From: Methylococcaceae bacterium UBA7658
GTDB taxonomy: Bacteria; Pseudomonadota; Gammaproteobacteria; Methylococcales; Methylomonadaceae
Assembly: GCA_002483425.1 (NCBI GenBank)
Contig: DLHW01000013.1
Location: forward strand, 917-34,783
Direction: 5' to 3'
DNA length: 33,867 bases
Within the stretch, counting starts at the first letter, position 1. Each line of letters begins with the position of its first letter. This document shows positions 25,498 to 33,719 of this stretch, piece after piece. The position numbers and the translations under genes are program-made. Under the pieces are notes generated by a model, which was given only the letters and a program-made list of their open reading frames with translations, searched no databases and was not told where the DNA came from.

Positions 25498-25743
25498 TTA
25501 CTTTTCCTCAATCACCTGAAAAAAAGTCTCTTTTTCTTTAATCATCCCCAGTTCATCCCGCGCCCGCTCTTCAATGGCTTCCTGGCCTTTGCGGAGGTCT
25601 TCGATTTCGGCGTATAAGGCTTCGTTGCGTTCTTTCTTGGCTTTGACTTTTTCTTCTAAGACATCCAGGCGGGCTTGATACTCTTTGACTTGGGCAACAC
25701 TGCCATCACCCACCCACAAGCGGTATTGCAGGTGGATTATCAA
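25498..25743 (-). CDS. ftsB: Cell division protein FtsB (start codon in doubt)
   Basis: Small bitopic divisome protein that works with FtsL and FtsQ. Seen: LQYRLWVGDGS just after the membrane segment, then a heptad-type coiled coil (VKEYQARLDVLEEKVKAKKERNEAL) and the conserved tail with EERARDELGMIKEKETFF. From the TTG at 25743 the product has 81 residues and only a few hydrophobic residues before LQYRLW. The frame stays open further upstream: 15 codons earlier it reads IKVKPIKILIAIIIL, a perfect basic start and membrane span, but begins with ATT at 25788 rather than ATG, GTG or TTG. The functional protein therefore probably starts there (96 residues). eno lies upstream but is separated by a GNAT gene. 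Confidence 0.88.
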   Translation of the reverse strand: MIIHLQYRLWVGDGSVAQVKEYQARLDVLEEKVKAKKERNEALYAEIEDLRKGQEAIEERARDELGMIKEKETFFQVIEEK

Positions 25744-25804
25744 TAGGATAATGATGGCGATTAGGATTTTGATAGGTTTAACCTTAATAAGAGTTCACTT
25801 AGCC

Positions 25805-26275
25805 TTAAATTAACGGCTTCAACATTTTTGCCATAATAATGCCATCTTCCACACCTTGATAGTAACCCTTTTTTTCGTCCAGCTTAAGAAAGCCTAGCTT
25901 TTCATAAAAAGCGATAGCACTGATGTTAATTTCCCTGACTTGCACAAAAATATTGAAACAACCCCAAGTCATTGCAACCTTCTCAAGCCACAATACAATT
26001 TTAGCCCCAATTTTCTTACGCCGAAACTTTTCTTCGACAGCAAGAAGATCAAGATTCGCTTGGTCTTTGTGATAGGTCATGATCCCAAAACCAACCAGCT
26101 TGTGATCCTTTTTTACCACGACAACATTTTTTGAGGAGTCTTTAATAAGCCTCCTTATCTTATGAGGTGTATACAGCCAATTAAGTCCAGCTTCAATTTC
26201 GGCTCGAGACAGAGTGCTTATTTCATCGGCATCAGACAGCTTGGCAAATTCAATATGTATATTGTCCTCAATCAC
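25805..26275 (-). CDS. GNAT family N-acetyltransferase
   Basis: A 156-residue single-domain acetyltransferase. GNAT motif A, which binds acetyl-CoA, is EEKFRRKKIGAKIVLWLEK, preceded by the LDLLAV strand; the later NISAIAFYEKLGFLKLDEKKGYYQG is the usual motif B end. The acceptor cannot be told from sequence. The start is GTG at 26275, with AAAG immediately before it, which is poorly spaced. It lies between eno and ftsB, normally adjacent genes, and is more AT-rich and lysine-rich than its neighbours, consistent with later insertion. Confidence 0.82.
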   Translation of the reverse strand: MIEDNIHIEFAKLSDADEISTLSRAEIEAGLNWLYTPHKIRRLIKDSSKNVVVVKKDHKLVGFGIMTYHKDQANLDLLAVEEKFRRKKIGAKIVLWLEKVAMTWGCFNIFVQVREINISAIAFYEKLGFLKLDEKKGYYQGVEDGIIMAKMLKPLI

Positions 26276-26328
26276 CTTTGTAGTAAAAAGTACCTTGCCT
26301 TCGGGCGCGAGCGCGTCTGATTAAAAAA

Positions 26329-27609
26329 TCACAACATCTTAAACGCGCTACGCCCTGCGTATTTCGCGGCACTGCCCAACTCTTCCTCAATCTTCATCAA
26401 CCGGTTGTATTTGGCGACGCGGTCTGAACGGCTGAGTGAACCGGTTTTGATTTGTCCTGTACCGGTTGCAACGGCCAAATCGGCTATGGTGGTGTCTTCG
26501 GTTTCGCCGGAGCGGTGCGACATAACGGCGGTGTAACCGGCTTTGTGCGCCATATCGACGGCAGCAAACGTCTCAGTTAACGTACCGATTTGGTTGACCT
26601 TAATCAGGATGGAATTGGCGATGTTCCTTTCGATGCCTTTCTTTAATATCGCTGGGTTGGTTACGAACAAATCGTCGCCAACTAACTGGATACGGTTGCC
26701 GAGTTTTTCGGTCATCACTTTCCAGCCATCCCAATCGTTTTCGTCGAAACCGTCTTCGATGCTGATGATGGGGTATTTGTTAACCCAATCGACGAAGAAA
26801 TCCGCCATTTGCGCCGAGGTGTAGGTTTTACTTTCTGAGGCCAAATCGTAAATACCATCGTGGTAGTATTCGGAAGCCGCCGCATCCAAGCCTAAGTAAA
26901 TGTCTTTACCCGGTTTGTAACCGGCTTGCTCGATCGCTTGCAGAATAACGCTGATGGCTTCTTCGTTAGATGACAAATTCGGTGCAAACCCACCTTCATC
27001 ACCGACCGTGGTCGCCAAATTTTTGGATTTCAGGACTTTCGCCAAGTTATGGAATACTTCCGCACCGTAACGGATGGCCTCGCGGAAGTTAGGTGCGCCG
27101 ACAGGCAGGATCATGAATTCTTGCAGGTCAACACTGTTATCGGCATGGGATCCGCCGTTGATGATGTTCATCATCGGTACCGGTAAAATGAATTCGCCAG
27201 ATTTATTGAAATGCTTATACAGCGGTTGTCCGGCTTCTTTTGCCGACGCATGGGCTGCCGCCATCGATACCGCCAACATGGCGTTGGCACCCAAGCGGGC
27301 TTTGGTGTCGGTACCGTCCAACGCGATCATTTTATTGTCGATACCGGCTTGGTCGTCCGCATCCATGCCGACAACGGCGGCTTTGATTTCGGTCAGTACA
27401 TTGTTGACCGCTTTGGTTACCCCTTTACCTAAGTACCGAGATTTGTCGCCGTCGCGCAATTCGATGGCTTCACGTTCGCCGGTTGATGCGCCGGACGGCA
27501 CCATCGCGCTGCCGACGATGCCGGATGCCAGGACGACATCGGCTTCCACCGTCGGATTGCCGCGTGAATCTAAAATTTCTCTTGCACGTATTTCTTTAAT
27601 AACTGCCAT
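26329..27609 (-). CDS. eno: Enolase
   Basis: Converts 2-phosphoglycerate to phosphoenolpyruvate in glycolysis and gluconeogenesis and is also a degradosome component in many gammaproteobacteria. Its 426 residues show IKEIRAREILDSRGNPTVEAD at the N-terminus, VGDEGGFAPN, SIEDGFDENDWDGW, LVGDDLFVTN, and the C-terminal signature ILIKVNQIGTLTET with SHRSGETEDT. The ATG has GGAA about 7 nt upstream. It follows kdsA by 8 nt in the pyrG-kdsA-eno block. Confidence 0.98.
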   Translation of the reverse strand: MAVIKEIRAREILDSRGNPTVEADVVLASGIVGSAMVPSGASTGEREAIELRDGDKSRYLGKGVTKAVNNVLTEIKAAVVGMDADDQAGIDNKMIALDGTDTKARLGANAMLAVSMAAAHASAKEAGQPLYKHFNKSGEFILPVPMMNIINGGSHADNSVDLQEFMILPVGAPNFREAIRYGAEVFHNLAKVLKSKNLATTVGDEGGFAPNLSSNEEAISVILQAIEQAGYKPGKDIYLGLDAAASEYYHDGIYDLASESKTYTSAQMADFFVDWVNKYPIISIEDGFDENDWDGWKVMTEKLGNRIQLVGDDLFVTNPAILKKGIERNIANSILIKVNQIGTLTETFAAVDMAHKAGYTAVMSHRSGETEDTTIADLAVATGTGQIKTGSLSRSDRVAKYNRLMKIEEELGSAAKYAGRSAFKML

Positions 27610-27617
27610 TACGATTC

Positions 27618-28451
27618 CTATAAAGTTGTTTCTATGGGGGCAGTCGATTTAACTGCCTTGTCGATGGTTAATAAGACTTCTAATAATTCTTGCATTCGGT
27701 GTATCGGCCAGGAGTTAGGGCCGTCGCTTAAGGCTTCCGCCGGATTCGGGTGAGTTTCCATGAACAAGCCAGCGATACCAACCGCCATCGCCGCCCGCGC
27801 CAACACCGGGACGAATTCGCGCTGTCCGCCGGAACACGTACCCTGACCTCCGGGCAACTGCACGGAATGGGTCGCATCAAATACGACCGGGCAACCGGTG
27901 TCGCGCATTACAGCCAACGAACGCATGTCGGATACCAAGTTATTATAACCAAAGGATACGCCGCGTTCGCAGACCATAATCTGTTCGTTGCCGGTTGCTT
28001 TGGCTTTTTTTGCGACCTGCGCCATATCCCAAGGGGCTAAAAACTGACCTTTTTTAATGTTGACCGGAATTCCTTGTGCCGCCACTGCCTGGATAAAATT
28101 GGTCTGTCGGCATAAAAATGCAGGTGTTTGCATCACATCAACAACGGATGCGACTTCAGCCAGCGGCGTGTCTTCATGGACATCTGTCAACACGGGGACA
28201 CCAATCTGCTGTTTGACTTTACTCAATATGTTCAAGCCTGTTTCCAAACCCAAGCCCCGAAAGGTTTCGTGGGATGAACGGTTGGCCTTGTCGAATGAAG
28301 ACTTGTAGATAAACGGGATATTGAGCTTGCCCGTCAATTCTTTGAGGTAACCCGCCGTATCCAGCGCCAATTGCTCGCTTTCAATCACACAAGGCCCTGC
28401 GATCAAAAAAAATGGTTGGTCTAACCCGACTTCAAAACCGCATAGCTTCAT
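27618..28451 (-). CDS. kdsA: 3-deoxy-8-phosphooctulonate synthase
   Basis: Joins phosphoenolpyruvate and arabinose 5-phosphate to form KDO 8-phosphate, needed for the lipopolysaccharide core, so the organism is Gram-negative. Its 277 residues include FFLIAGPCVIES, FIYKSSFDKANRSS, KKGQFLAPWDM and FDATHSVQLPGG. The ATG overlaps the pyrG stop (ATGA) and has AAGGA upstream within pyrG, implying coupling; eno follows 8 nt later and supplies the phosphoenolpyruvate substrate. Confidence 0.98.
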   Translation of the reverse strand: MKLCGFEVGLDQPFFLIAGPCVIESEQLALDTAGYLKELTGKLNIPFIYKSSFDKANRSSHETFRGLGLETGLNILSKVKQQIGVPVLTDVHEDTPLAEVASVVDVMQTPAFLCRQTNFIQAVAAQGIPVNIKKGQFLAPWDMAQVAKKAKATGNEQIMVCERGVSFGYNNLVSDMRSLAVMRDTGCPVVFDATHSVQLPGGQGTCSGGQREFVPVLARAAMAVGIAGLFMETHPNPAEALSDGPNSWPIHRMQELLEVLLTIDKAVKSTAPIETTL

Positions 28452-30082
28452 TGCACTGTTTCCTTTTTATGTTGTGCCGCCGCCGTTACAAAACCGGAAA
28501 ACAGCGGATGGCCTCTTCTGGGGGTCGAGGTAAATTCAGGATGGAATTGACAAGCCAGAAACCAGGGATGGTCAGGGATTTCGATCACCTCGACTAACCG
28601 GCCGTCGACCGACTTACCGGAAAAACGCAACCCCGCTTGCTCCAATCTGTCGTAATAATGATTGTTGAATTCGTACCGGTGACGATGGCGCTCCGTGATA
28701 ACGTCTTTTTGATACATTCGATAAGCCAGCGAATTCGCCTTTAACAAACATTGCTGCCCTCCTAAGCGCATCGATCCGCCTAAATCGGATTGCTCGTCGC
28801 GGATTTCGATCTGGCCTTTATCGTCCATCCATTCGGTAATCAGACCAATGACAGGGTGCGGCGATTTGGGTAAAAACTCCGTGCTGTGCGCGCCTTCAAG
28901 ACCGGCAACATCCCGCGCAAATTCGATAACAGCGACTTGCATACCTAAACAAATTCCCAAATACGGGATCTTATTCTCGCGGGCGAAACGGACTGTTGCG
29001 ATCTTGCCTTCCACGCCGCGCTCGCCGAATCCGCCGGGAACCAAAATCGCATCGACATGTTTAAGGATATCGACCCCCACATCTTCAATGGTTTCCGAGT
29101 CGATATAGGCAATCTTTACTCGATGGCGGGTAGCGATGCCGGCGTGGATCAAGGCTTCGTTAAGGGATTTGTACGCATCCGAATGATCGACGTATTTACC
29201 GACGATGGCGATAGTGACATCGGATACCGGATGCCCGAGCGCTTCGACGACATTCCGCCACTCGGCCAAATCCGCTGACGGCACATTCAGGCGTAATTTG
29301 TTGACGACGATTTCATCCAAACCTTGCTCGTGCAACAACAACGGAATGCGGTAAATGGAATCGGCGTCCACCGCCGAAATAACCGCCTTTTCTTCGACAT
29401 TGGTGAAGAGCGCGATTTTGCGCCGTTCGCTATCGGGAATCGCTTGTTCGGCGCGGCAGATCAAAATATCGGGCTGGATACCGATGGAACGCAGTTCTTT
29501 AACGGAATGCTGGGTCGGCTTGGTTTTGATCTCGCCCGCCGAACGGATATACGGCACTAAAGTAAGATGAATAAAAATCGCCCGTTCAGCGCCCAGTTCT
29601 ACCCGCATTTGCCGGATCGCTTCTAAAAAAGGCAAAGACTCAATGTCGCCGACCGTCCCGCCGATTTCGATAATTCCTATATCGAAACCTTCGGCGCTTT
29701 GCACAATGCGGTTCTTGATCTCATCGGTAATGTGCGGAATAACCTGAACGGTGGCGCCGAGATATTCGCCCTTGCGTTCGCGGCGCAATACGCTATCGTA
29801 AACTTGACCGGCCGTAAAACTGTTTTTCCGGGTCAAGGTTGTTTTAAGAAAGCGTTCGTAATGACCTAAATCCAAATCCGTTTCGGCGCCGTCTTCGGTA
29901 ACGAACACTTCACCGTGCTGGAACGGACTCATCGTGCCCGGATCGACATTGATGTAAGGATCGAGCTTGGTCATGGTGACTTTTAACCCTCGAGCCTCTA
30001 GGATTGCCGCCAATGAAGATGCGGCAATGCCTTTGCCGAGCGATGACACAACACCGCCAGTTATGAAAATATATTTAGTCAT
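28448..30082 (-). CDS. pyrG: CTP synthase
   Basis: Aminates UTP to CTP using glutamine. The 544 residues consist of a synthetase domain starting YIFITGGVVSSLGKGI (P-loop near residue 13), with KLDPYINVDPGTMSPFQHGEV, and a C-terminal class I glutamine amidotransferase domain with the nucleophile cysteine in YLGICLGMQ and the His-Glu pair in ACQFHPEFTSTP. First gene of pyrG-kdsA-eno; the 68-nt gap from tilS suggests a separate promoter or weak coupling. Confidence 0.98.
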   Translation of the reverse strand: MTKYIFITGGVVSSLGKGIAASSLAAILEARGLKVTMTKLDPYINVDPGTMSPFQHGEVFVTEDGAETDLDLGHYERFLKTTLTRKNSFTAGQVYDSVLRRERKGEYLGATVQVIPHITDEIKNRIVQSAEGFDIGIIEIGGTVGDIESLPFLEAIRQMRVELGAERAIFIHLTLVPYIRSAGEIKTKPTQHSVKELRSIGIQPDILICRAEQAIPDSERRKIALFTNVEEKAVISAVDADSIYRIPLLLHEQGLDEIVVNKLRLNVPSADLAEWRNVVEALGHPVSDVTIAIVGKYVDHSDAYKSLNEALIHAGIATRHRVKIAYIDSETIEDVGVDILKHVDAILVPGGFGERGVEGKIATVRFARENKIPYLGICLGMQVAVIEFARDVAGLEGAHSTEFLPKSPHPVIGLITEWMDDKGQIEIRDEQSDLGGSMRLGGQQCLLKANSLAYRMYQKDVITERHRHRYEFNNHYYDRLEQAGLRFSGKSVDGRLVEVIEIPDHPWFLACQFHPEFTSTPRRGHPLFSGFVTAAAQHKKETVQ

Positions 30083-30150
30083 GTAAAATCGGTTGAACTT
30101 CAGCTGATAACTGACGTGCTTTTTAATCGCCTATTTTAACCGACATCGGC

Positions 30151-31521
30151 TTAATCGTCATTGGCTTTTGGATTTATTTTACGCCGCACGATACGAAAAC
30201 AAGGCTCTTTACCTTCACTGTAATAGCCGTCGCTGACCCAGTATTCGCCGACTGCCGCCAACGTATCATCCATATAAAACAAAGGGATGCTCGTTCTTTC
30301 CCACACTGGAACGCCCGCCTCCTGGAAAAGGTTTTTTAACGAATGCCGGCCGTTGCGTCCTGGTAAGCGAAGCGTTTCGCCACCGGAACGGCAATGAGCA
30401 GTCACCGCGGAATTTAGCCATTGTTCTTTAGGAATCCCACGGGTTGATTCGACAATTTCGTAGACGGTATCCGCCGACAGTTTCAGCATCGATTCCGAAA
30501 CCGGCCACAAGATGGTTTCTTTTATACAACTCGCCACAGGCTTAATACAGTAAAGCTTATCCCGGAAACGGCGAACCTGCCGGCCTTGCACCGATATAAC
30601 CGGACCGGCGTCCGCCTTCGCCATGACGGCTTCGGCCAAAATACGTTGAACCGTGACCTGGCTCGGCATTTTCAAACCCAAAAAACGGAACCATTGCCTT
30701 AAAACTAACTGCCGCTCTAAGCTGGAATGCGTTTTCAGCTTACTCAACCATAAAGTATCATCCATTGCATCGAACACGGTATTAAATAAATCATCGGCAA
30801 TACGGTCGATTAAAACGTGAGACTCCGCGCAATGTTGCGCCGAGCGGGACACGGTTTTAGCCAACGACGGCCAGCGCTGTTTCAACAAAGGAATGATGCC
30901 GTTACGTAAAAAATTGCGGTCGAATTGGTCTTGCTGATTGCTGGGATCTTCCACCCACTCTAACACGTGACTTTTGGCGTACTCGATAATTTGGGCTTTG
31001 CTAACATCCAGTAACGGCCTGACCAGCCTTCCTTCCCCGAAAACCATACTTTCAGGCATTCCGGAAAGCCCTTTCAGACCACTGCCGCGGAATAATTGTA
31101 ACAACACGGTTTCTAATTGGTCTTCGCTATGTTGGGCTAATAACAGCACATCTTCTTTACCAAGCAGCGGTTTTAACGCCGCATAACGGGCGTTTCTGGC
31201 CGCTTCTTCGGGGCTTTCTCCTTGTTTAGCAGTTGCTTTCACCGTTAAAGAAAGAAATTTAACACTAAGTCTCTCGCAAACCGATTCGCAATGCTTGCTC
31301 CAGGCTGTAGCTTCTTTTTGCAAACCGTGATTGATATAGACGGCGGTGATTTTGTTTTTAAGTTGTGCGTCGGATGCGCAGAGGTGCAGTAAAACGTGGG
31401 AATCGATACCGCCGCTGTAGGCGAGGTAGATGTTTTCGCAAGTCGATAAAGATTGTAGGTTGGGGTGAGCTTGTGAACCCCAACAGATAATTGGCCTTGG
31501 TCGTTGGGGTTCGCTCCTCAC
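30151..31521 (-). CDS. tilS: tRNA(Ile)-lysidine synthase with REP-derived N-terminus
   Basis: Modifies C34 of the AUA-reading tRNA-Ile to lysidine, an essential decoding step. The PP-loop is intact (AYSGGIDSHVLL, SGGIDS at 36-41), followed by the family pieces YINHGLQKEA, EEAARNARYAAL and RNFLRNGIIPLLKQRWP, then the C-terminal domains with LRLPGRNGRHSLKNLFQEAGVPVWER. The first 22 codons (from GTG at 31521) run through a pair of inverted REP-like palindromes, so this leader is repeat-derived and the native start seems lost. There is no ATG, GTG or TTG in frame between the repeats and the PP-loop. Length 456 is otherwise normal. accA lies upstream, separated by an orphan gene. Confidence 0.93.
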   Translation of the reverse strand: MRSEPQRPRPIICWGSQAHPNLQSLSTCENIYLAYSGGIDSHVLLHLCASDAQLKNKITAVYINHGLQKEATAWSKHCESVCERLSVKFLSLTVKATAKQGESPEEAARNARYAALKPLLGKEDVLLLAQHSEDQLETVLLQLFRGSGLKGLSGMPESMVFGEGRLVRPLLDVSKAQIIEYAKSHVLEWVEDPSNQQDQFDRNFLRNGIIPLLKQRWPSLAKTVSRSAQHCAESHVLIDRIADDLFNTVFDAMDDTLWLSKLKTHSSLERQLVLRQWFRFLGLKMPSQVTVQRILAEAVMAKADAGPVISVQGRQVRRFRDKLYCIKPVASCIKETILWPVSESMLKLSADTVYEIVESTRGIPKEQWLNSAVTAHCRSGGETLRLPGRNGRHSLKNLFQEAGVPVWERTSIPLFYMDDTLAAVGEYWVSDGYYSEGKEPCFRIVRRKINPKANDD

Positions 31522-31531
31522 CCCAACCTAC
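31455..31531. repeat. Inverted pair of GTAG-type REP palindromes (BIME-like) at the tilS 5' end
   Basis: Left unit (31455-31484): GTAG followed by a perfect 8-bp hairpin, GTTGGGGT/ACCCCAAC, with a 10-nt loop. Right unit (31503-31531): the same read on the minus strand, with CTAC at 31528-31531 and a 9-nt loop. The two units are inverted around an 18-nt spacer, so the whole can also fold as one long hairpin. GTAG plus hairpin in inverted pairs is the BIME arrangement of REP elements moved by RAYT enzymes. No RAYT gene is in the window. Confidence 0.8.
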
Positions 31532-31554
31532 CGTACTTCATCTATTTCTAAGCT

Positions 31555-31797
31555 CTATTTATGATGACTAATTGCCAATGTATTGGAATAGTCAATTACA
31601 AAACTAGCAGATGAATCTTCCCGGTTACTATAATTGTACAAAAAAGTATCTTGCTTTTTTTGTTTTAGATACCTTTCAAAATCCGAGATAAGATGTTCCA
31701 AATTAGAATTTCTTTCTTTTTCAGATATTGTCAACAAACTCACACTTTTAAATACTATAGTGTAAGAATTTGTATTTTCAGTTCTCGACGATTGCAT
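31555..31797 (-). CDS. Small orphan protein, function unknown
   Basis: An 80-residue frame starting at the ATG at 31797, preceded by AGGTGGTGAT as a plausible ribosome-binding site; an upstream GTG at 31809 is also possible. The product is rich in Ser, Asn, Lys and Tyr, with a central helical charged stretch (ERNSNLEHLISDFERYLKQKK). No signal peptide, membrane span or known motif was seen. It is clearly more AT-rich than accA and tilS on either side, suggesting recent arrival. It is adjacent to the REP pair. It may be a real gene or a chance frame. Confidence 0.45.
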   Translation of the reverse strand: MQSSRTENTNSYTIVFKSVSLLTISEKERNSNLEHLISDFERYLKQKKQDTFLYNYSNREDSSASFVIDYSNTLAISHHK

Positions 31798-31868
31798 TAG
31801 TATCACCACCTATTGTCGGATTCTAACTCAGCCATGATTCTTGTTCCGCACAGTCAAGTAACAAGAAA

Positions 31869-32837
31869 TCATTTAACCGCCTCTTCCACAAACGACCCAA
31901 AACCCATCAACCGCTGGTAGCGCAAAGCCAGCAAATCGTCCATCGTGTATTGTTGTAATTCGGCAAGGTGACGCAGTAGGACTTCTTTCAGGGTTAAAGA
32001 CATCAACACAAAATTACGGTGCGCGCCGCCTAAAGGCTCGCGCACGACTTCGTCCAGCAAACCGAGTTCACGGATACGATCGGAAGTGATGCCCATCGCT
32101 TCCGCCGCCAACTGGGCTTTATCGGCGCTTTTCCATAAGATGGAGGCGCAGCCTTCCGGGGAGATGACCGAATAGGTGCTGTATTCCAGCATGATAAGAC
32201 GGTCGCCCACGCCGATCGCCAGCGCGCCGCCGGAACCGCCCTCGCCTGTAACAACACAAACGATTGGTGTTTTTAACTTTGCCATTTCGAATAAGTTTCT
32301 AGCGATGGCCTCGCTTTGTCCGCGTTCCTCCGCGCCGATACCCGGATAAGCGCCGGGCGTATCGATCAAACAAATGAGCGGCAAATTAAATTTTTCGGCC
32401 ATTAACATCAGCCTTAGGGCTTTACGGTAACCTTCCGGCCGGGGCATACCGAAATTCCGGTAGATTTTTTGCTTGGTGTCGCGGCCTTTTTGATGACCGA
32501 TCACCATCACCGGCTGACCTTCCAAACGCGCCATGCCGCAAACAATCGCGGGATCGTCGGCATAGGCGCGGTCGCCGTGCAGCTCGTGAAAGTCGCTAAA
32601 GATATGCTCGATATAGTCCAGGGTATAAGGCCGTCCGGGATGTCTTGATAATTGCGAAATCTGCCAATCCGTGAGATTGGCGAAAATCGACTCGGTCAGC
32701 GCCTCGCAGCGGTCTTCGAGTTGTTTCAGAGCATCGGTAATGTCGAAATCGTTATCGAATTCAACATTACGAAGCTCCCTAATTTTGGCTTCCAGTTCGG
32801 CGATGGGTTGTTCGAAATCGAGAAAATTCAGATCCAT
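31869..32837 (-). CDS. accA: Acetyl-CoA carboxylase carboxyltransferase subunit alpha
   Basis: Alpha subunit of the carboxyltransferase that makes malonyl-CoA for fatty acid synthesis. Its 322 residues include NFLDFEQPIAELEAKI, the DRPYTLDYI-type segment GRPYTLDYIEHIFSDFHELHG, the GMPRPEGYRKALRLM block, IDTPGAYPGIGAEERGQSEAIA and GEGGSGGALAIGVGD. tilS commonly follows accA in gammaproteobacteria; here an orphan gene and a REP pair lie between. The start is ATG at 32837 without a strong ribosome-binding site. Confidence 0.98.
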   Translation of the reverse strand: MDLNFLDFEQPIAELEAKIRELRNVEFDNDFDITDALKQLEDRCEALTESIFANLTDWQISQLSRHPGRPYTLDYIEHIFSDFHELHGDRAYADDPAIVCGMARLEGQPVMVIGHQKGRDTKQKIYRNFGMPRPEGYRKALRLMLMAEKFNLPLICLIDTPGAYPGIGAEERGQSEAIARNLFEMAKLKTPIVCVVTGEGGSGGALAIGVGDRLIMLEYSTYSVISPEGCASILWKSADKAQLAAEAMGITSDRIRELGLLDEVVREPLGGAHRNFVLMSLTLKEVLLRHLAELQQYTMDDLLALRYQRLMGFGSFVEEAVK

Positions 32838-33101
32838 TTACACTTTTGGGCTTAATCGTTTAAAAAGGAGTAGATTTTATAGAAATTTCCTATTTTATTC
32901 TAAATAATTCAGTTTTCTTTCGCCGGCATGCAATTATCCGGAGCCGGCCTTATCCTCTCGTAATCTTCATGAACTTTATATCGAAGCCTCAGGAACACCC
33001 CTAAGATTACCGGGTCTTAGGTTTACAGACTGAACTTCAATGTTCTCTGTTAATTCAATTCTCTTAATATTAAGGCAATAATTAAATCAGAGGAGAATCA
33101 A

Positions 33102-33554
33102 ATGAACCGAGTTAACCCGCTGTTTAATAATTTAAAAAAACTTTTAACCTTAACCTTCGTTTTATGCTGGAGTGTGCAAAGTTCCGCGGAAAACAAGGAT
33201 TGCTGGGCCGATTTTTTCGAGGAATCGCAGTACGGCGGCAAACATTTAATGGTTGAGGGACCGGCGCAATACGAAAGTCTCGCGACTGTAAAAGGCGAGA
33301 ATTGGGATAAACGCATTCACAGTATCAAGATAGGGCCTAAAGCCAAAGTGACGGTCTTCCAAAATCCCCGGTTTGAATTAACCTTAACGGAAATGGCTAA
33401 AAAGCCCGACTTTATGAGCGCGTGGGGCATAACGGAACAAGACATCAAAGAAGATTCGGAACTGATTTTTACCGGTCAAGAAATGATCCACGACATGGGC
33501 GATTTCAATTTTCATAAAAAAATCAGATCGTTTAAGGTCGAATGTTTAAATTAA
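33102..33554 (+). CDS. Secreted beta/gamma-crystallin-like protein
   Basis: A 150-residue protein with a Sec signal peptide (about 1-29, KKLLTLTFVLCWSVQSSAEN). The mature part begins with CWADFFEESQYGGKHLMVEGP, which matches the beta/gamma-crystallin Greek-key pattern (aromatic-x4-aromatic-x-G), followed by WDKRIHSIKIGPKAKVTVFQNPRF, the typical second strand pair, and ends with a matching IRSFKVECLN strand. The two mature cysteines near the ends may form a disulfide in the periplasm. Bacterial members often bind calcium; the typical N/D-N/D-x-x-S/T-S site is not evident, so calcium binding is doubtful. The ATG has AGGAG 6 nt upstream. It is divergent from accA and followed by a terminator-like hairpin. 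Confidence 0.78.
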   Translation: MNRVNPLFNNLKKLLTLTFVLCWSVQSSAENKDCWADFFEESQYGGKHLMVEGPAQYESLATVKGENWDKRIHSIKIGPKAKVTVFQNPRFELTLTEMAKKPDFMSAWGITEQDIKEDSELIFTGQEMIHDMGDFNFHKKIRSFKVECLN

Positions 33555-33560
33555 AACCGC

Positions 33561-33598
33561 ACCGCCCAGCCTAAACACGAAATAGGACGGGCGGTTTT
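33561..33598 (+). terminator. Probable rho-independent terminator after the crystallin-like gene
   Basis: ACCGCCC (33561-33567) pairs with GGGCGGT (33589-33595). After a symmetric 2-nt internal loop the stem continues as CCTA/TAGG around a 9-nt loop, and TTT follows the stem. It starts 6 nt after the stop codon. The U-run is short, so efficiency may be moderate. Confidence 0.6.
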
Positions 33599-33719
33599 CC
33601 AGCCTTATCCGCTAAGTCTGTTTGAGTGGAAGCGCCGGTTTGTTTTAACATTCCCGTTTTGTGGATACGCGGTTGTGTCCTTCGTGCTAACCCTTATTGT
33701 CCAATCGAGCCATTTCTCA

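Noticed and set aside
26276..26328. GC-rich inverted sequence after eno as a terminator
   Set aside because: The stem is short and mixed, and no T-run follows directly on the minus strand.
32938..33070. GAACTT strings upstream of the crystallin-like gene as AlgU promoters
   Set aside because: Neither copy has a TCTGA-like -10 at 16-17 nt.
33626..33719. Plus-strand frame starting at 33626 over the window end
   Set aside because: It overlaps the FAD oxidoreductase in another frame and shows no family features.
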